A stretch of 64,000 bases of DNA. It comes from Limosilactobacillus reuteri. GTDB lineage: Bacteria; Bacillota; Bacilli; Lactobacillales; Lactobacillaceae. The DNA is taken from positions 593,501 through 657,500 of the forward strand of contig NZ_CP027805.1 of assembly GCF_003072625.1 (NCBI RefSeq). The letters are read 5' to 3'. Below the pieces are notes generated by a model that worked only from the letters and a program-made list of their open reading frames with translations, was not told the DNA's origin and ran no database searches. This document shows, one piece after another, positions 56,112 through 64,000 of this stretch. A program made the position numbers and the translations under genes. Positions within the stretch are counted from its first letter, which is position 1. The number at the start of each line of letters is the position of its first letter.

Positions 56112-57122
56112 CTGACACAGAAAACACCACAGCAATTATTTGAGCTTTTTGATAAGGCCACTGAAATTTTACAAGCAGCGTTAAATTGTTCGTATTTAGA
56201 TGCGCTATTAGAAAACGCAGAAAATATTATTGACAATAATACTGTTCGTGTTGATGACGGTGTTCCTGATGAAAAAACTGTAAATGAATTGCAGAAAATA
56301 TACCAAGAATTAAATTTACAAAATGTGAAGCCAGAAATTATCCGGCAAATTATCCAGCTGAGTTTTTTGAAAGTAATTCGAAAAGACGCAATTCAGGCTA
56401 ATCATCAAATGACTCCTGATACAATTGGCTTAATCATGGCTTTCTTAATTGAAAAGGTTACAAAAATCAAGGAGATTAAGACTGTTTTTGATCCAGCCGT
56501 TGGGACAGCTAATTTATTAACGACTGTTATGAATCAGCTTAAAGTAAATGGAGATAAAGACATCGTTGGTTACGGAATAGATAATGACGAAGATATGTTG
56601 GAAGTTGCGAGCGTAAGTACAGAATTACAACACCTTGATGTAAAGTTGTACCATCAAGATGCTGTAACTGCTTTGGATATTCCTCAATGTGATTTAGCTA
56701 TTTCTGATTTGCCAATTGGTTACTATCCGCTTGATGAAAACGCCAAAAACTATCAAACACGGGCTAAAGAGGGGCATTCATATGTTCACCATTTGTTGAT
56801 TGAACAATCTATGAATTATCTTAAGCCCGGTGCATTTGGGGTATTCTTAGTGCCTAGTAGCTTGTTCCAAACTAAAGAATCACAATCATTTGTTAAATGG
56901 ATTCAGTCTGTTGCCTATTTACAAGGACTTATCAATTTGCCAGCAGAACTTTTTGCTAATCCGAATGCGCAAAAATCAATTTTGTTATTGCAGCGCCAAG
57001 GTGGAGATAGCAAACAAGCAGTTAAAGTTTTGTTGGGTGAGTTTCCTTCATTTAAGGATAAAGCAAAATTTGCTTCATTCATGGATGATATCAGTAAATG
57101 GGTAACAACGAATTTACGTTAA
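56112..57122 (+). CDS. Class I SAM-dependent DNA-methyltransferase-like protein (YtxK type), CTG start
   Basis: The protein has VFDPAVGTANLLTTV (motif I), a DLAISDLPIGYYP motif of the N6-adenine type (DLP in place of NPPY) and FLVPSSLF. Relatives YtxK lie next to ackA in Bacillus and lactobacilli. The only ribosome site, GGAGGCG at 56098-56104, lies 7-9 bases before an in-frame CTG at 56112, and the frame from CTG is open for 336 residues. The first ATG/GTG/TTG in frame is TTG 56289, with no ribosome site, and starting there would cut 59 residues. I therefore call CTG as the start. The target or use of the methyltransferase is unknown. Confidence 0.8.
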   Translation: MTQKTPQQLFELFDKATEILQAALNCSYLDALLENAENIIDNNTVRVDDGVPDEKTVNELQKIYQELNLQNVKPEIIRQIIQLSFLKVIRKDAIQANHQMTPDTIGLIMAFLIEKVTKIKEIKTVFDPAVGTANLLTTVMNQLKVNGDKDIVGYGIDNDEDMLEVASVSTELQHLDVKLYHQDAVTALDIPQCDLAISDLPIGYYPLDENAKNYQTRAKEGHSYVHHLLIEQSMNYLKPGAFGVFLVPSSLFQTKESQSFVKWIQSVAYLQGLINLPAELFANPNAQKSILLLQRQGGDSKQAVKVLLGEFPSFKDKAKFASFMDDISKWVTTNLR

Positions 57123-57135
57123 AGGAGAAAAGTCA

Positions 57136-58332
57136 ATGTCAAAAACAATTGCAGTTAACGCTGGTAGTTCAACACTTAAATTCAAATTATTTGATATGCC
57201 AAGTGAAGATGTAGTAGCTGAAGGTACGATTGAACGTATTGGTGAAAAGATGGGTCATGCTAAGATTAAATATGGTAATGGTCAAAAGCATGAAGAAGAT
57301 AAGCCATTTGCTGATCATGCTGCCGCAGTTAATTACTTGTTAGATAAGTTAATTGAATTAAAGATTGTGGCAAGCTATGATGAAATCACAGCAGTAGGTC
57401 ACCGAATCGTTGCTGGTGGGGAATCCTTTAAGGATTCAACAATTATTGATGATGATGTTATTAGCAAGATTGATGAATTGTCAGAATATGCTCCACTCCA
57501 TGAGCCGGCGGAATTAGTTGGCATTAAAGCTTTCCGTAAAGTATTGCCTAATGCATTTGCGGTTGCTGTTTTTGATACATCATTCCATGTTGATATGCCA
57601 GAAATGAATGCATTGTACAGTGTGCCTTATGATTGGTATGAGAAGTATGGCGCTCGTAAGTATGGTGCTCACGGTACCAGTCACCGTTACGTATCTGCAC
57701 GTGCTGCGGAAATGTTAGGAAAGCCAGTTGAAGAACTTAAATTAATCACCATGCATATTGGAGCAGGTGCATCAATCACTGCCGTAAAGAATGGTAAGTC
57801 ATTCGATACGTCAATGGGCTTTACGCCTGTTGCGGGAATAACAATGGCAACTCGTTCAGGGGATGTTGATCCATCCTTAATTGCTTTTATGCAGGGTAAA
57901 CTAAACTTATCCTCAGATGAGATGATTGATATTTTGAACCATAAGTCTGGTTTACTTGGTATTTCTGGTATCTCACCAGATATGCGTGATATTCTTGCAG
58001 CTGCTGAAAAGGGTGACGACCGAGCACAACTTGCATTAGATATTTATGTTAACCGCATTGTCCGTTACATTGGAGCATACATTGCTGAGATGGGTGGCGC
58101 TGATGCCATTGTCTTCACTGCTGGTGTTGGTGAAAACAGTGTTCCAGTACGAAAGATGATCACAGATAAGCTTGACTACTTTGGTATTAAGATTGATCAA
58201 GAAAAGAACAATTGCCATGGTGTTGAACGTGACCTTTCCGCCGATGATGCAAAGATTAAGACATTGTTAATTCCAACTAACGAAGAATTAATGATTGTTC
58301 GTGACATTGAACGCTTAAAGAAAAATAACTAA
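57136..58332 (+). CDS. ackA: Acetate kinase
   Basis: The 398-residue protein begins KTIAVNAGSSTLKFKLFDMP and has GHRIVAGGE, FDTSFH, GAHGTSHRYV and GTSM-type FDTSMGFTPV, the acetokinase set. It makes ATP from acetyl phosphate. In heterofermenters this is the energy-yielding branch when an external electron acceptor is present. AAAGGAG precedes the ATG. It starts 13 bases after the methyltransferase, so it could be read from the comG-side transcript. Confidence 0.96.
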   Translation: MSKTIAVNAGSSTLKFKLFDMPSEDVVAEGTIERIGEKMGHAKIKYGNGQKHEEDKPFADHAAAVNYLLDKLIELKIVASYDEITAVGHRIVAGGESFKDSTIIDDDVISKIDELSEYAPLHEPAELVGIKAFRKVLPNAFAVAVFDTSFHVDMPEMNALYSVPYDWYEKYGARKYGAHGTSHRYVSARAAEMLGKPVEELKLITMHIGAGASITAVKNGKSFDTSMGFTPVAGITMATRSGDVDPSLIAFMQGKLNLSSDEMIDILNHKSGLLGISGISPDMRDILAAAEKGDDRAQLALDIYVNRIVRYIGAYIAEMGGADAIVFTAGVGENSVPVRKMITDKLDYFGIKIDQEKNNCHGVERDLSADDAKIKTLLIPTNEELMIVRDIERLKKNN

Positions 58333-58352
58333 GCACTAAATAATTCGCCAAA

Positions 58353-58399
58353 AGATGACTAGTTGACAAGAAATGTTTGTCTCTAGTCTCTTTTTATTT
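58353..58399 (+). terminator. Rho-independent terminator after ackA
   Basis: GACTAG/CTAGTC with an inner ACAA/TTGT pairing, followed by TCTTTTTATTTT. Confidence 0.75.
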
Positions 58400-58446
58400 T
58401 AGAATTTAAGATAACTATATTGCCTTTTTAAGAAAGAAGATTCGCT

Positions 58447-59055
58447 ATGAAGTTTTGCACATCAGATACCCATTTTTTTCATGATAGTCTCCTTGGTACA
58501 AATCAATTTGCGCCAAGGCCGTTCAAGAATGTTAATGAGATGAACCAAATAATTATTGATAATTGGAACGATAAGGTTGGTGAAAATGATATTGTCTATC
58601 ATTTAGGAGATATTGCTCTGTACTTTACTAAACCTCAACGAGATGCCTATCAAGCAATTCTTGAGATATTATTACAGTTACATGGACACTTAATACTGAT
58701 AAAAGGCAATCACGATAACCGGGACCTTTTTAAATATCTAGAAAATAATAACTATGAGTTTAACGGGCTTCCTAAATTTCAGTTTCATGATGTGGGAGTG
58801 CTATTAAAATATAATCACCGTCAATATTACTTAACTCATTATCCTCTTATGTTAGGAATAGCACCGCAAATTATTAACCTTCATGGCCATATTCACCATT
58901 ATTCGGCGCCAATTAAAGAAAATATAAACGTGGGGGTGGATGCTCCTGAATTAGACTATCTTGAAAAGAGACCTAAGTTTGGCGCCCCGCTGAATTTTCA
59001 TGAAATAGAAGAAATTGTGACTAAGAAAACTATAAAGTACCCGGGACAAAAATAA
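58447..59055 (+). CDS. Calcineurin-like metallophosphoesterase
   Basis: The 202-residue protein has the metal motifs SDTHFFHD, YHLGDIALY, IKGNHDNRD, LTHYPL and NLHGHIHHYS in order. Substrate is unknown. Relatives include YfcE-like and phage or plasmid phosphoesterases. The start is ATG 58447. It is the first of a run of yutD, yutF and a DUF1461 gene. Confidence 0.85.
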   Translation: MKFCTSDTHFFHDSLLGTNQFAPRPFKNVNEMNQIIIDNWNDKVGENDIVYHLGDIALYFTKPQRDAYQAILEILLQLHGHLILIKGNHDNRDLFKYLENNNYEFNGLPKFQFHDVGVLLKYNHRQYYLTHYPLMLGIAPQIINLHGHIHHYSAPIKENINVGVDAPELDYLEKRPKFGAPLNFHEIEEIVTKKTIKYPGQK

Positions 59056-59075
59056 TCAAAAGAAGGTGGGAAAAG

Positions 59076-59621
59076 ATGAATCGAGCTAAGATCCAAGATT
59101 ATATTGATCAGCGTGAAGAGCAGCGTTCTTTAATCTATCATATTGAAGAAAAAGATCAGACACATTTTACCATTAATGGACATCCCTACGAATTAGTAAG
59201 GGATTACCGTGATGGTTTTAATTCAGAAAAATTCGCAGAACGGTTTAGTAGTGTCCTAAGTAAATATGACTATATCGTTGGCGATTGGGGATATGACCAA
59301 TTACGCTTAAAAGGTTTTTATGATGATGATAATCCCTTATTTGAACCAGAATTGGGCACTGATACGATTGAAGATTATTTATTTGAATATTGTAATTTTG
59401 GTTGTGCGTATTTTATTGTTCACAACGATGATGTTAGTATTCCACGGCAACATGGACACAGTCATCGTCAACGGCGAAAGAAAACTACGCCAATCATTCA
59501 TGAACGGCGGCGACAAATTAAGCAACCGAACGTGCGTCAACGGCAAAATCAGCGTGCAGAACATGTAAAAAACGGTCATCGTCAAAAATTTGTGATTCAT
59601 CAACGAAAAAAGAGGAGTTAA
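59076..59621 (+). CDS. yutD: YutD family protein with a basic tail
   Basis: The 181-residue protein has YELVRDYRDGFN, FSSVLSKYDYIVGDWGYDQL and LKGFYDDD, the YutD (DUF1027) signature. After residue 125 it has an Arg/His/Gln-rich tail that could touch nucleic acid. Function unknown. AGAAGGTGGG precedes the ATG. Confidence 0.85.
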   Translation: MNRAKIQDYIDQREEQRSLIYHIEEKDQTHFTINGHPYELVRDYRDGFNSEKFAERFSSVLSKYDYIVGDWGYDQLRLKGFYDDDNPLFEPELGTDTIEDYLFEYCNFGCAYFIVHNDDVSIPRQHGHSHRQRRKKTTPIIHERRRQIKQPNVRQRQNQRAEHVKNGHRQKFVIHQRKKRS

Positions 59622-59629
59622 GGCAAACG

Positions 59630-60400
59630 ATGAAAGATTATCAAGGATACTTTATTGATTTAGATGGGACTACTTATAAGGGGAAGGAACGGATTCCAGC
59701 AGCCGGAAGATTTATCAAACGACTACAAGAAGCAGGGAAAGAGGTTCTATTTGTAACAAACAACAGTACCCGAACGCCAGATTTTGTCGCTGAAAACCTC
59801 CGTAAAAATCATGATATTAATGTTACTGCGGAAAACGTATATACAACAGCAATCGCAACCGCTGACTATTTACGGTCAATAGCACCAGCAAAAAGCAAGA
59901 TTTATGTTATTGGTGAGTCGGGATTAAAGTTAGCTTTAGAAAAGCGTGGTTTTATCTTGACTGATGATCAACCTGAATATGTAGTTGTCGGCTTAGATAC
60001 GAGTGTTACTTATGAAAAACTTGAAAAAACAGTTTTGTTAATTCGAAGTGGCGCTAAATTTATCGGTACTAATGCTGATAGTAATCTACCAAATGAGCGA
60101 GGGATGGTTCCAGGAGCAGGTTCGATTGTAAAGTTAGTAGAATATGCAACCCAAACGAAACCTGTGATGATTGGTAAACCAGAAGCCATAATTATGAAAA
60201 TGGCACTTGAAAGAGTTCAATTACCTAAAGAGAAGGTAATTATGGTCGGCGATAACTATCACACTGATATTGAGGCAGCAATTAATGTCGGGATGGATAG
60301 TTTGTTAGTATATACTGGTTTATCGCGCCCAGAAGAAGTTATAAAAGAAAAAATTCAGCCAACGTATAAGGTGAATAATCTTGATGAATGGAAGATTTGA
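59630..60400 (+). CDS. yutF: HAD-IIA family phosphatase (YutF/NagD type)
   Basis: The 256-residue protein has FIDLDGTTYKG (motif I), FVTNNSTRTP (motif II), IGKPEAIIM and VGDNYHTDIEA (motif IV). It is an HAD-IIA phosphatase, the YutF group. GAGGAG precedes the ATG. The next gene overlaps its end by 17 bases. Confidence 0.92.
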   Translation: MKDYQGYFIDLDGTTYKGKERIPAAGRFIKRLQEAGKEVLFVTNNSTRTPDFVAENLRKNHDINVTAENVYTTAIATADYLRSIAPAKSKIYVIGESGLKLALEKRGFILTDDQPEYVVVGLDTSVTYEKLEKTVLLIRSGAKFIGTNADSNLPNERGMVPGAGSIVKLVEYATQTKPVMIGKPEAIIMKMALERVQLPKEKVIMVGDNYHTDIEAAINVGMDSLLVYTGLSRPEEVIKEKIQPTYKVNNLDEWKI

Positions 60401-61037
60401 ATTTATTCAATGGGGAAGAGCAATATTATTGACGCTACTTAGTTTAGTTGTTGCAATTAGTATTGCTCTTTTTATCGTTATTAACATCTCACCTTTTTTT
60501 ATAACAATTCCTAAGCACCTTTTAGGATTATCTGCGGCTGAATTAATGGCTGATTATGGAAATGTTATTAAATATATCCAACTTCCGACACAACGAGTCT
60601 TCAAACTAAGATATTTACCAATTGATCCTTCTGCAGTTCACCATTTTAAAGATGTAAAGCGTTTGATTTTATTAAATGAAGCTGTGATGTTGGCTTCAAT
60701 TCCGTTGTTAGTATGTGGTTTAAAAAAACAAAAACGGCAAAATCAGCTCTGGCGCTTGATCTTACCGTTTCAGATGTTATTTATTTTATTGCTCTTTAGT
60801 GGATTTATGGGGATAACAAATTTCAGTGTCCTCTTTATTAAATTTCATTATCTTTTCTTTAGCAATATGGATTGGTTATTTGATCCACGAACAACACCAA
60901 TCATATTGCTGATGCCCGAAAAATTTTTTACAGTGCTATTTGGATTATGGTTAGGATTTACATTAATAATCTTGCTTTTAATTTGGGGATGGATAAAGCT
61001 TATGTTACGCATCTTCTTTAACAAAGCGCGAACGTAA
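60384..61037 (+). CDS. DUF1461 (TIGR01906) membrane protein
   Basis: The 217-residue protein has four membrane segments (about residues 14-38, 95-110, 128-150 and 190-212), with LMADYGNVIKYIQ and FKDVKRLILLNE. It is the TIGR01906 family, whose function is unknown. The order yutD-yutF-DUF1461 is typical for lactobacilli. I use ATG 60384. Its 3' end overlaps the converging DedA gene by 33 bases. Confidence 0.85.
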   Translation: MNGRFEFIQWGRAILLTLLSLVVAISIALFIVINISPFFITIPKHLLGLSAAELMADYGNVIKYIQLPTQRVFKLRYLPIDPSAVHHFKDVKRLILLNEAVMLASIPLLVCGLKKQKRQNQLWRLILPFQMLFILLLFSGFMGITNFSVLFIKFHYLFFSNMDWLFDPRTTPIILLMPEKFFTVLFGLWLGFTLIILLLIWGWIKLMLRIFFNKART

Positions 61038-61652
61038 TGCTCCGATAACTGCTGGAATTAAAGTAACCACAATAATTGCAAGGATGATTACAGAGAAGTG
61101 TTCTTGAATGAACGGAAGATTACCGAAGAAGTAACCACATCCACAGCAAAGCGCTACCCATACAACACAGCCAATTACACTATAACGAATAAATTGCTTA
61201 TATGGAAAACCTGGACCTGCCACGGCAAACGGAGCAAATGTTCTAATAATCGGAATAAAACGGGCAAGAATAATAGCCGGCGCACCATGCTTTTCAAAGA
61301 AGACTTCGGCACGTTCTAGACTATCTTTATCAATCAATTTACCAAAAAGTGAATGGTTAGAAAGACTTTTACCAATCTTATGACCAATTAAAAAGTTAAG
61401 GGAGTCCCCACCCAAACAGGCACATAAGAAGATGAAAATAAAAATCCAAATATTAAGATGATAACGAGGGTCAGCAGCTAGCGCACTTGCAGCAAAGAGA
61501 AGGGAATCTCCAGGTAGAAAGGGCATTATGACTGCACCAGTTTCGATAAAGATAATAGCAAATAAAATTAAATAGGTCGCATCACCGAATTGATTAACAA
61601 TCTGAATTAAATGAACATCAATATGTAGTATAAAATCAATAAGAGTTGCCAA
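61005..61652 (-). CDS. dedA: DedA family membrane protein
   Basis: The 215-residue protein has FIETGAVIMPFLPGDSLLFAA, FFEKHGAPAIILARFIPIIRTFAPFAVAG and GCVVWVALCCGCGYFFGN. The FxxR-type motif is of the DedA/SNARE-associated (VTT) fold. Members move undecaprenyl phosphate or other lipids. I chose TTG (complement of CAA at 61650-61652) because AAAGGAG stands before it. An ATG further upstream has no ribosome site. Confidence 0.88.
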   Translation of the reverse strand: MATLIDFILHIDVHLIQIVNQFGDATYLILFAIIFIETGAVIMPFLPGDSLLFAASALAADPRYHLNIWIFIFIFLCACLGGDSLNFLIGHKIGKSLSNHSLFGKLIDKDSLERAEVFFEKHGAPAIILARFIPIIRTFAPFAVAGPGFPYKQFIRYSVIGCVVWVALCCGCGYFFGNLPFIQEHFSVIILAIIVVTLIPAVIGALRSRFVKEDA

Positions 61653-61911
61653 AGTAATTCTCCTTTGTGTAATTAAGATAATACTGTTAAAGTGTAGCAA
61701 GATAGAAAAATATTGTGAAGAGGCGTTTAAAATTTTTAATATTTTTGATAAAATATATTTATTAGTAAACATAACTTAATCGTGTGAGACTAGTTCATTC
61801 ATTATTGATTGATAAAAGGATCATTACTCAATTTTGCAAAGGTTGAGTAACCTTTATTATCATAATAATAGTAAAGTAAATAAAAAAATGAATAAAAAAT
61901 CAAAAAAAGTG

Positions 61912-61940
61912 TTGACGAGGGAAGAAAATCCATGTATAGT
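61912..61940 (+). promoter_or_regulatory. rRNA operon promoter P1
   Basis: TTGACG (61912-61917), a 17-base spacer and TATAGT (61935-61940). It is one of three near-consensus promoters in tandem. The stretch from 61653 to 62305 holds no gene. Besides the promoters it has only an A/T-rich region and an inverted repeat, TTACTCA/TGAGTAA, near 61823-61850. Confidence 0.75.
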
Positions 61941-62005
61941 AGTTATCGTTGTCAAAGCAGTTAAGTGCTGCTAGGATGGTTTAACAAAAAAGTTAAAAAT
62001 AGTTG

Positions 62006-62034
62006 TTGACATTTAATTGACGACATGATATATT
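62006..62034 (+). promoter_or_regulatory. rRNA operon promoter P2
   Basis: TTGACA (62006-62011), a 17-base spacer and TATATT (62029-62034), with GTTG just before the -35. Confidence 0.8.
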
Positions 62035-62094
62035 AATGAAGTTGCTGATTGAGTATTCAATCAAAAGAAATCCAAGATTAATTAAAATTTCTTC

Positions 62095-62124
62095 TTGACA
62101 AGCTAATTTGATACATATTATAAT
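62095..62124 (+). promoter_or_regulatory. rRNA operon promoter P3
   Basis: TTGACA (62095-62100), an 18-base spacer and TATAAT (62119-62124). The transcript would start near 62131, ahead of the processing stem. Confidence 0.8.
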
Positions 62125-62168
62125 AAATATGCTGATTTTCTGCTCGATTAGCCAACAGGTAGACCTTT

Positions 62169-62209
62169 GAAAACTGAACAAAGTTTCGACGAATCAAATG
62201 TGTAGGGTC
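62169..62209 (+). other. 5' strand of the pre-16S processing stem
   Basis: GAAAACTGAACAAAGTTTC and TGTGTAGGGT pair with parts of 63895-63930 downstream of 16S, forming the long helix that RNase III cuts to release pre-16S RNA. Confidence 0.7.
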
Positions 62210-62305
62210 TTCAATCACGATGTGATTTGAAGCAAAACATTTGCGAAGTCAATTCGCTTAATAACAAAGATAATTGAGAGCTATTCAAGTTTCTTATATA
62301 TTTTA

Positions 62306-63885
<1,580 letters not shown>

Positions 63886-63894
63886 ATAAAACGG

Positions 63895-63950
63895 AACCTA
63901 CACATCGGAGAAACTTTGTTTAGTTTTGAGAGGTTTACCTCTTAAAACTT
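63895..63950 (+). other. 3' processing strand and hairpin in the 16S-23S spacer
   Basis: AACCTACACA and GAAACTTTGTT (63895-63920) are the partners of the 5' strand upstream of 16S. Directly after lies the hairpin AGTTTTGAGAGG/CCTCTTAAAACT (63922-63949). Confidence 0.65.
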
Positions 63951-63971
63951 TAACCTATAAGACGCTTATTT

Positions 63972-64000
63972 GGGCCTATAGCTCAGCTGGTTTAGAGCGC
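63972..64000 (+). tRNA. Spacer tRNA, most likely tRNA-Ile (truncated by the window end)
   Basis: GGGCCTATAGCTCAGCTGG and TTTAGAGCGC are the acceptor and D-arm of a tRNA in the 16S-23S spacer. The start fits tRNA-Ile (GAT) of lactobacilli better than tRNA-Ala, which starts GGGGCCTTAG. The anticodon is outside the window. The D loop reads GGTTT with one more T than I would expect. Confidence 0.75.

Noticed and set aside
61815..61856. Inverted repeat TTACTCAA/TTGAGTAA upstream of the rRNA promoters
   Set aside because: It has no clear T-run on either strand and no gene ends beside it, so a terminator call is not supported.

Overview
The window comes from a low-GC Gram-positive lactic acid bacterium, most likely Limosilactobacillus reuteri or a very close relative. 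The near-complete 16S rRNA gene at the right end reads like that species, and the protein content fits: a cydABDC quinol oxidase, T-box leaders, a comG operon, ccpA next to pepQ, and yutD/yutF. This is chromosomal core sequence. I see no insertion sequence, prophage, CRISPR array or plasmid function.

Layout: (1) 1-10000 holds the 3' end of valS, the cytochrome bd operon cydA-cydB-cydD-cydC, a type II NADH dehydrogenase (together a short aerobic respiratory chain), folC and a frameshifted radC. (2) 10100-15400 holds the cell-shape genes mreBCD, then an amino-acid ABC transporter behind a T-box leader whose specifier reads as a histidine codon. (3) 15500-24200 holds two M16 peptidase homologues, rodZ, pgsA, cinA, recA with an SOS box, and RNase Y. 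(4) 24300-34750 holds mutS-mutL-ruvA-ruvB, a divergent tRNA-guanine transglycosylase relative, yajC, a DHH phosphoesterase and a DEAD-box helicase. (5) 34750-42400 holds alaS with its T-box, ireB-ruvX-DUF1292, cvpA-mutS2 and trxA. (6) 42400-52400 holds yslB, murI-rdgB-(broken phosphodiesterase)-CBS protein, a HAD phosphatase with an MscS channel, pepQ and ccpA back to back, a membrane protein and yebC. (7) 52400-58350 is the comG competence pseudopilus operon (comGB frameshifted), a DNA-methyltransferase-like protein that seems to start at CTG, and ackA. (8) 58400-61700 holds a phosphoesterase, yutD, yutF, a DUF1461 membrane protein and a DedA protein. (9) 61700-64000 is an rRNA operon start with three tandem strong promoters, 16S rRNA and the first bases of a spacer tRNA.

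The most interesting signal is regulatory. The regions upstream of comGA, radC and cinA carry the same bipartite element: AGTG, then exactly 20 bases from its A to (C/A)CGTAT(T/A)TA(A/T)AT. In streptococci comG, radC and cinA are all late competence genes under the alternative sigma factor ComX. The shared element therefore looks like the promoter of a competence-specific sigma factor in this lineage, with a form unlike a sigma-A promoter. Two of the genes in this putative regulon, radC and comGB, are each interrupted by what looks like one extra A in a run of 7 or 8 A. This raises the question of decay, reversible slippage or sequencing error.
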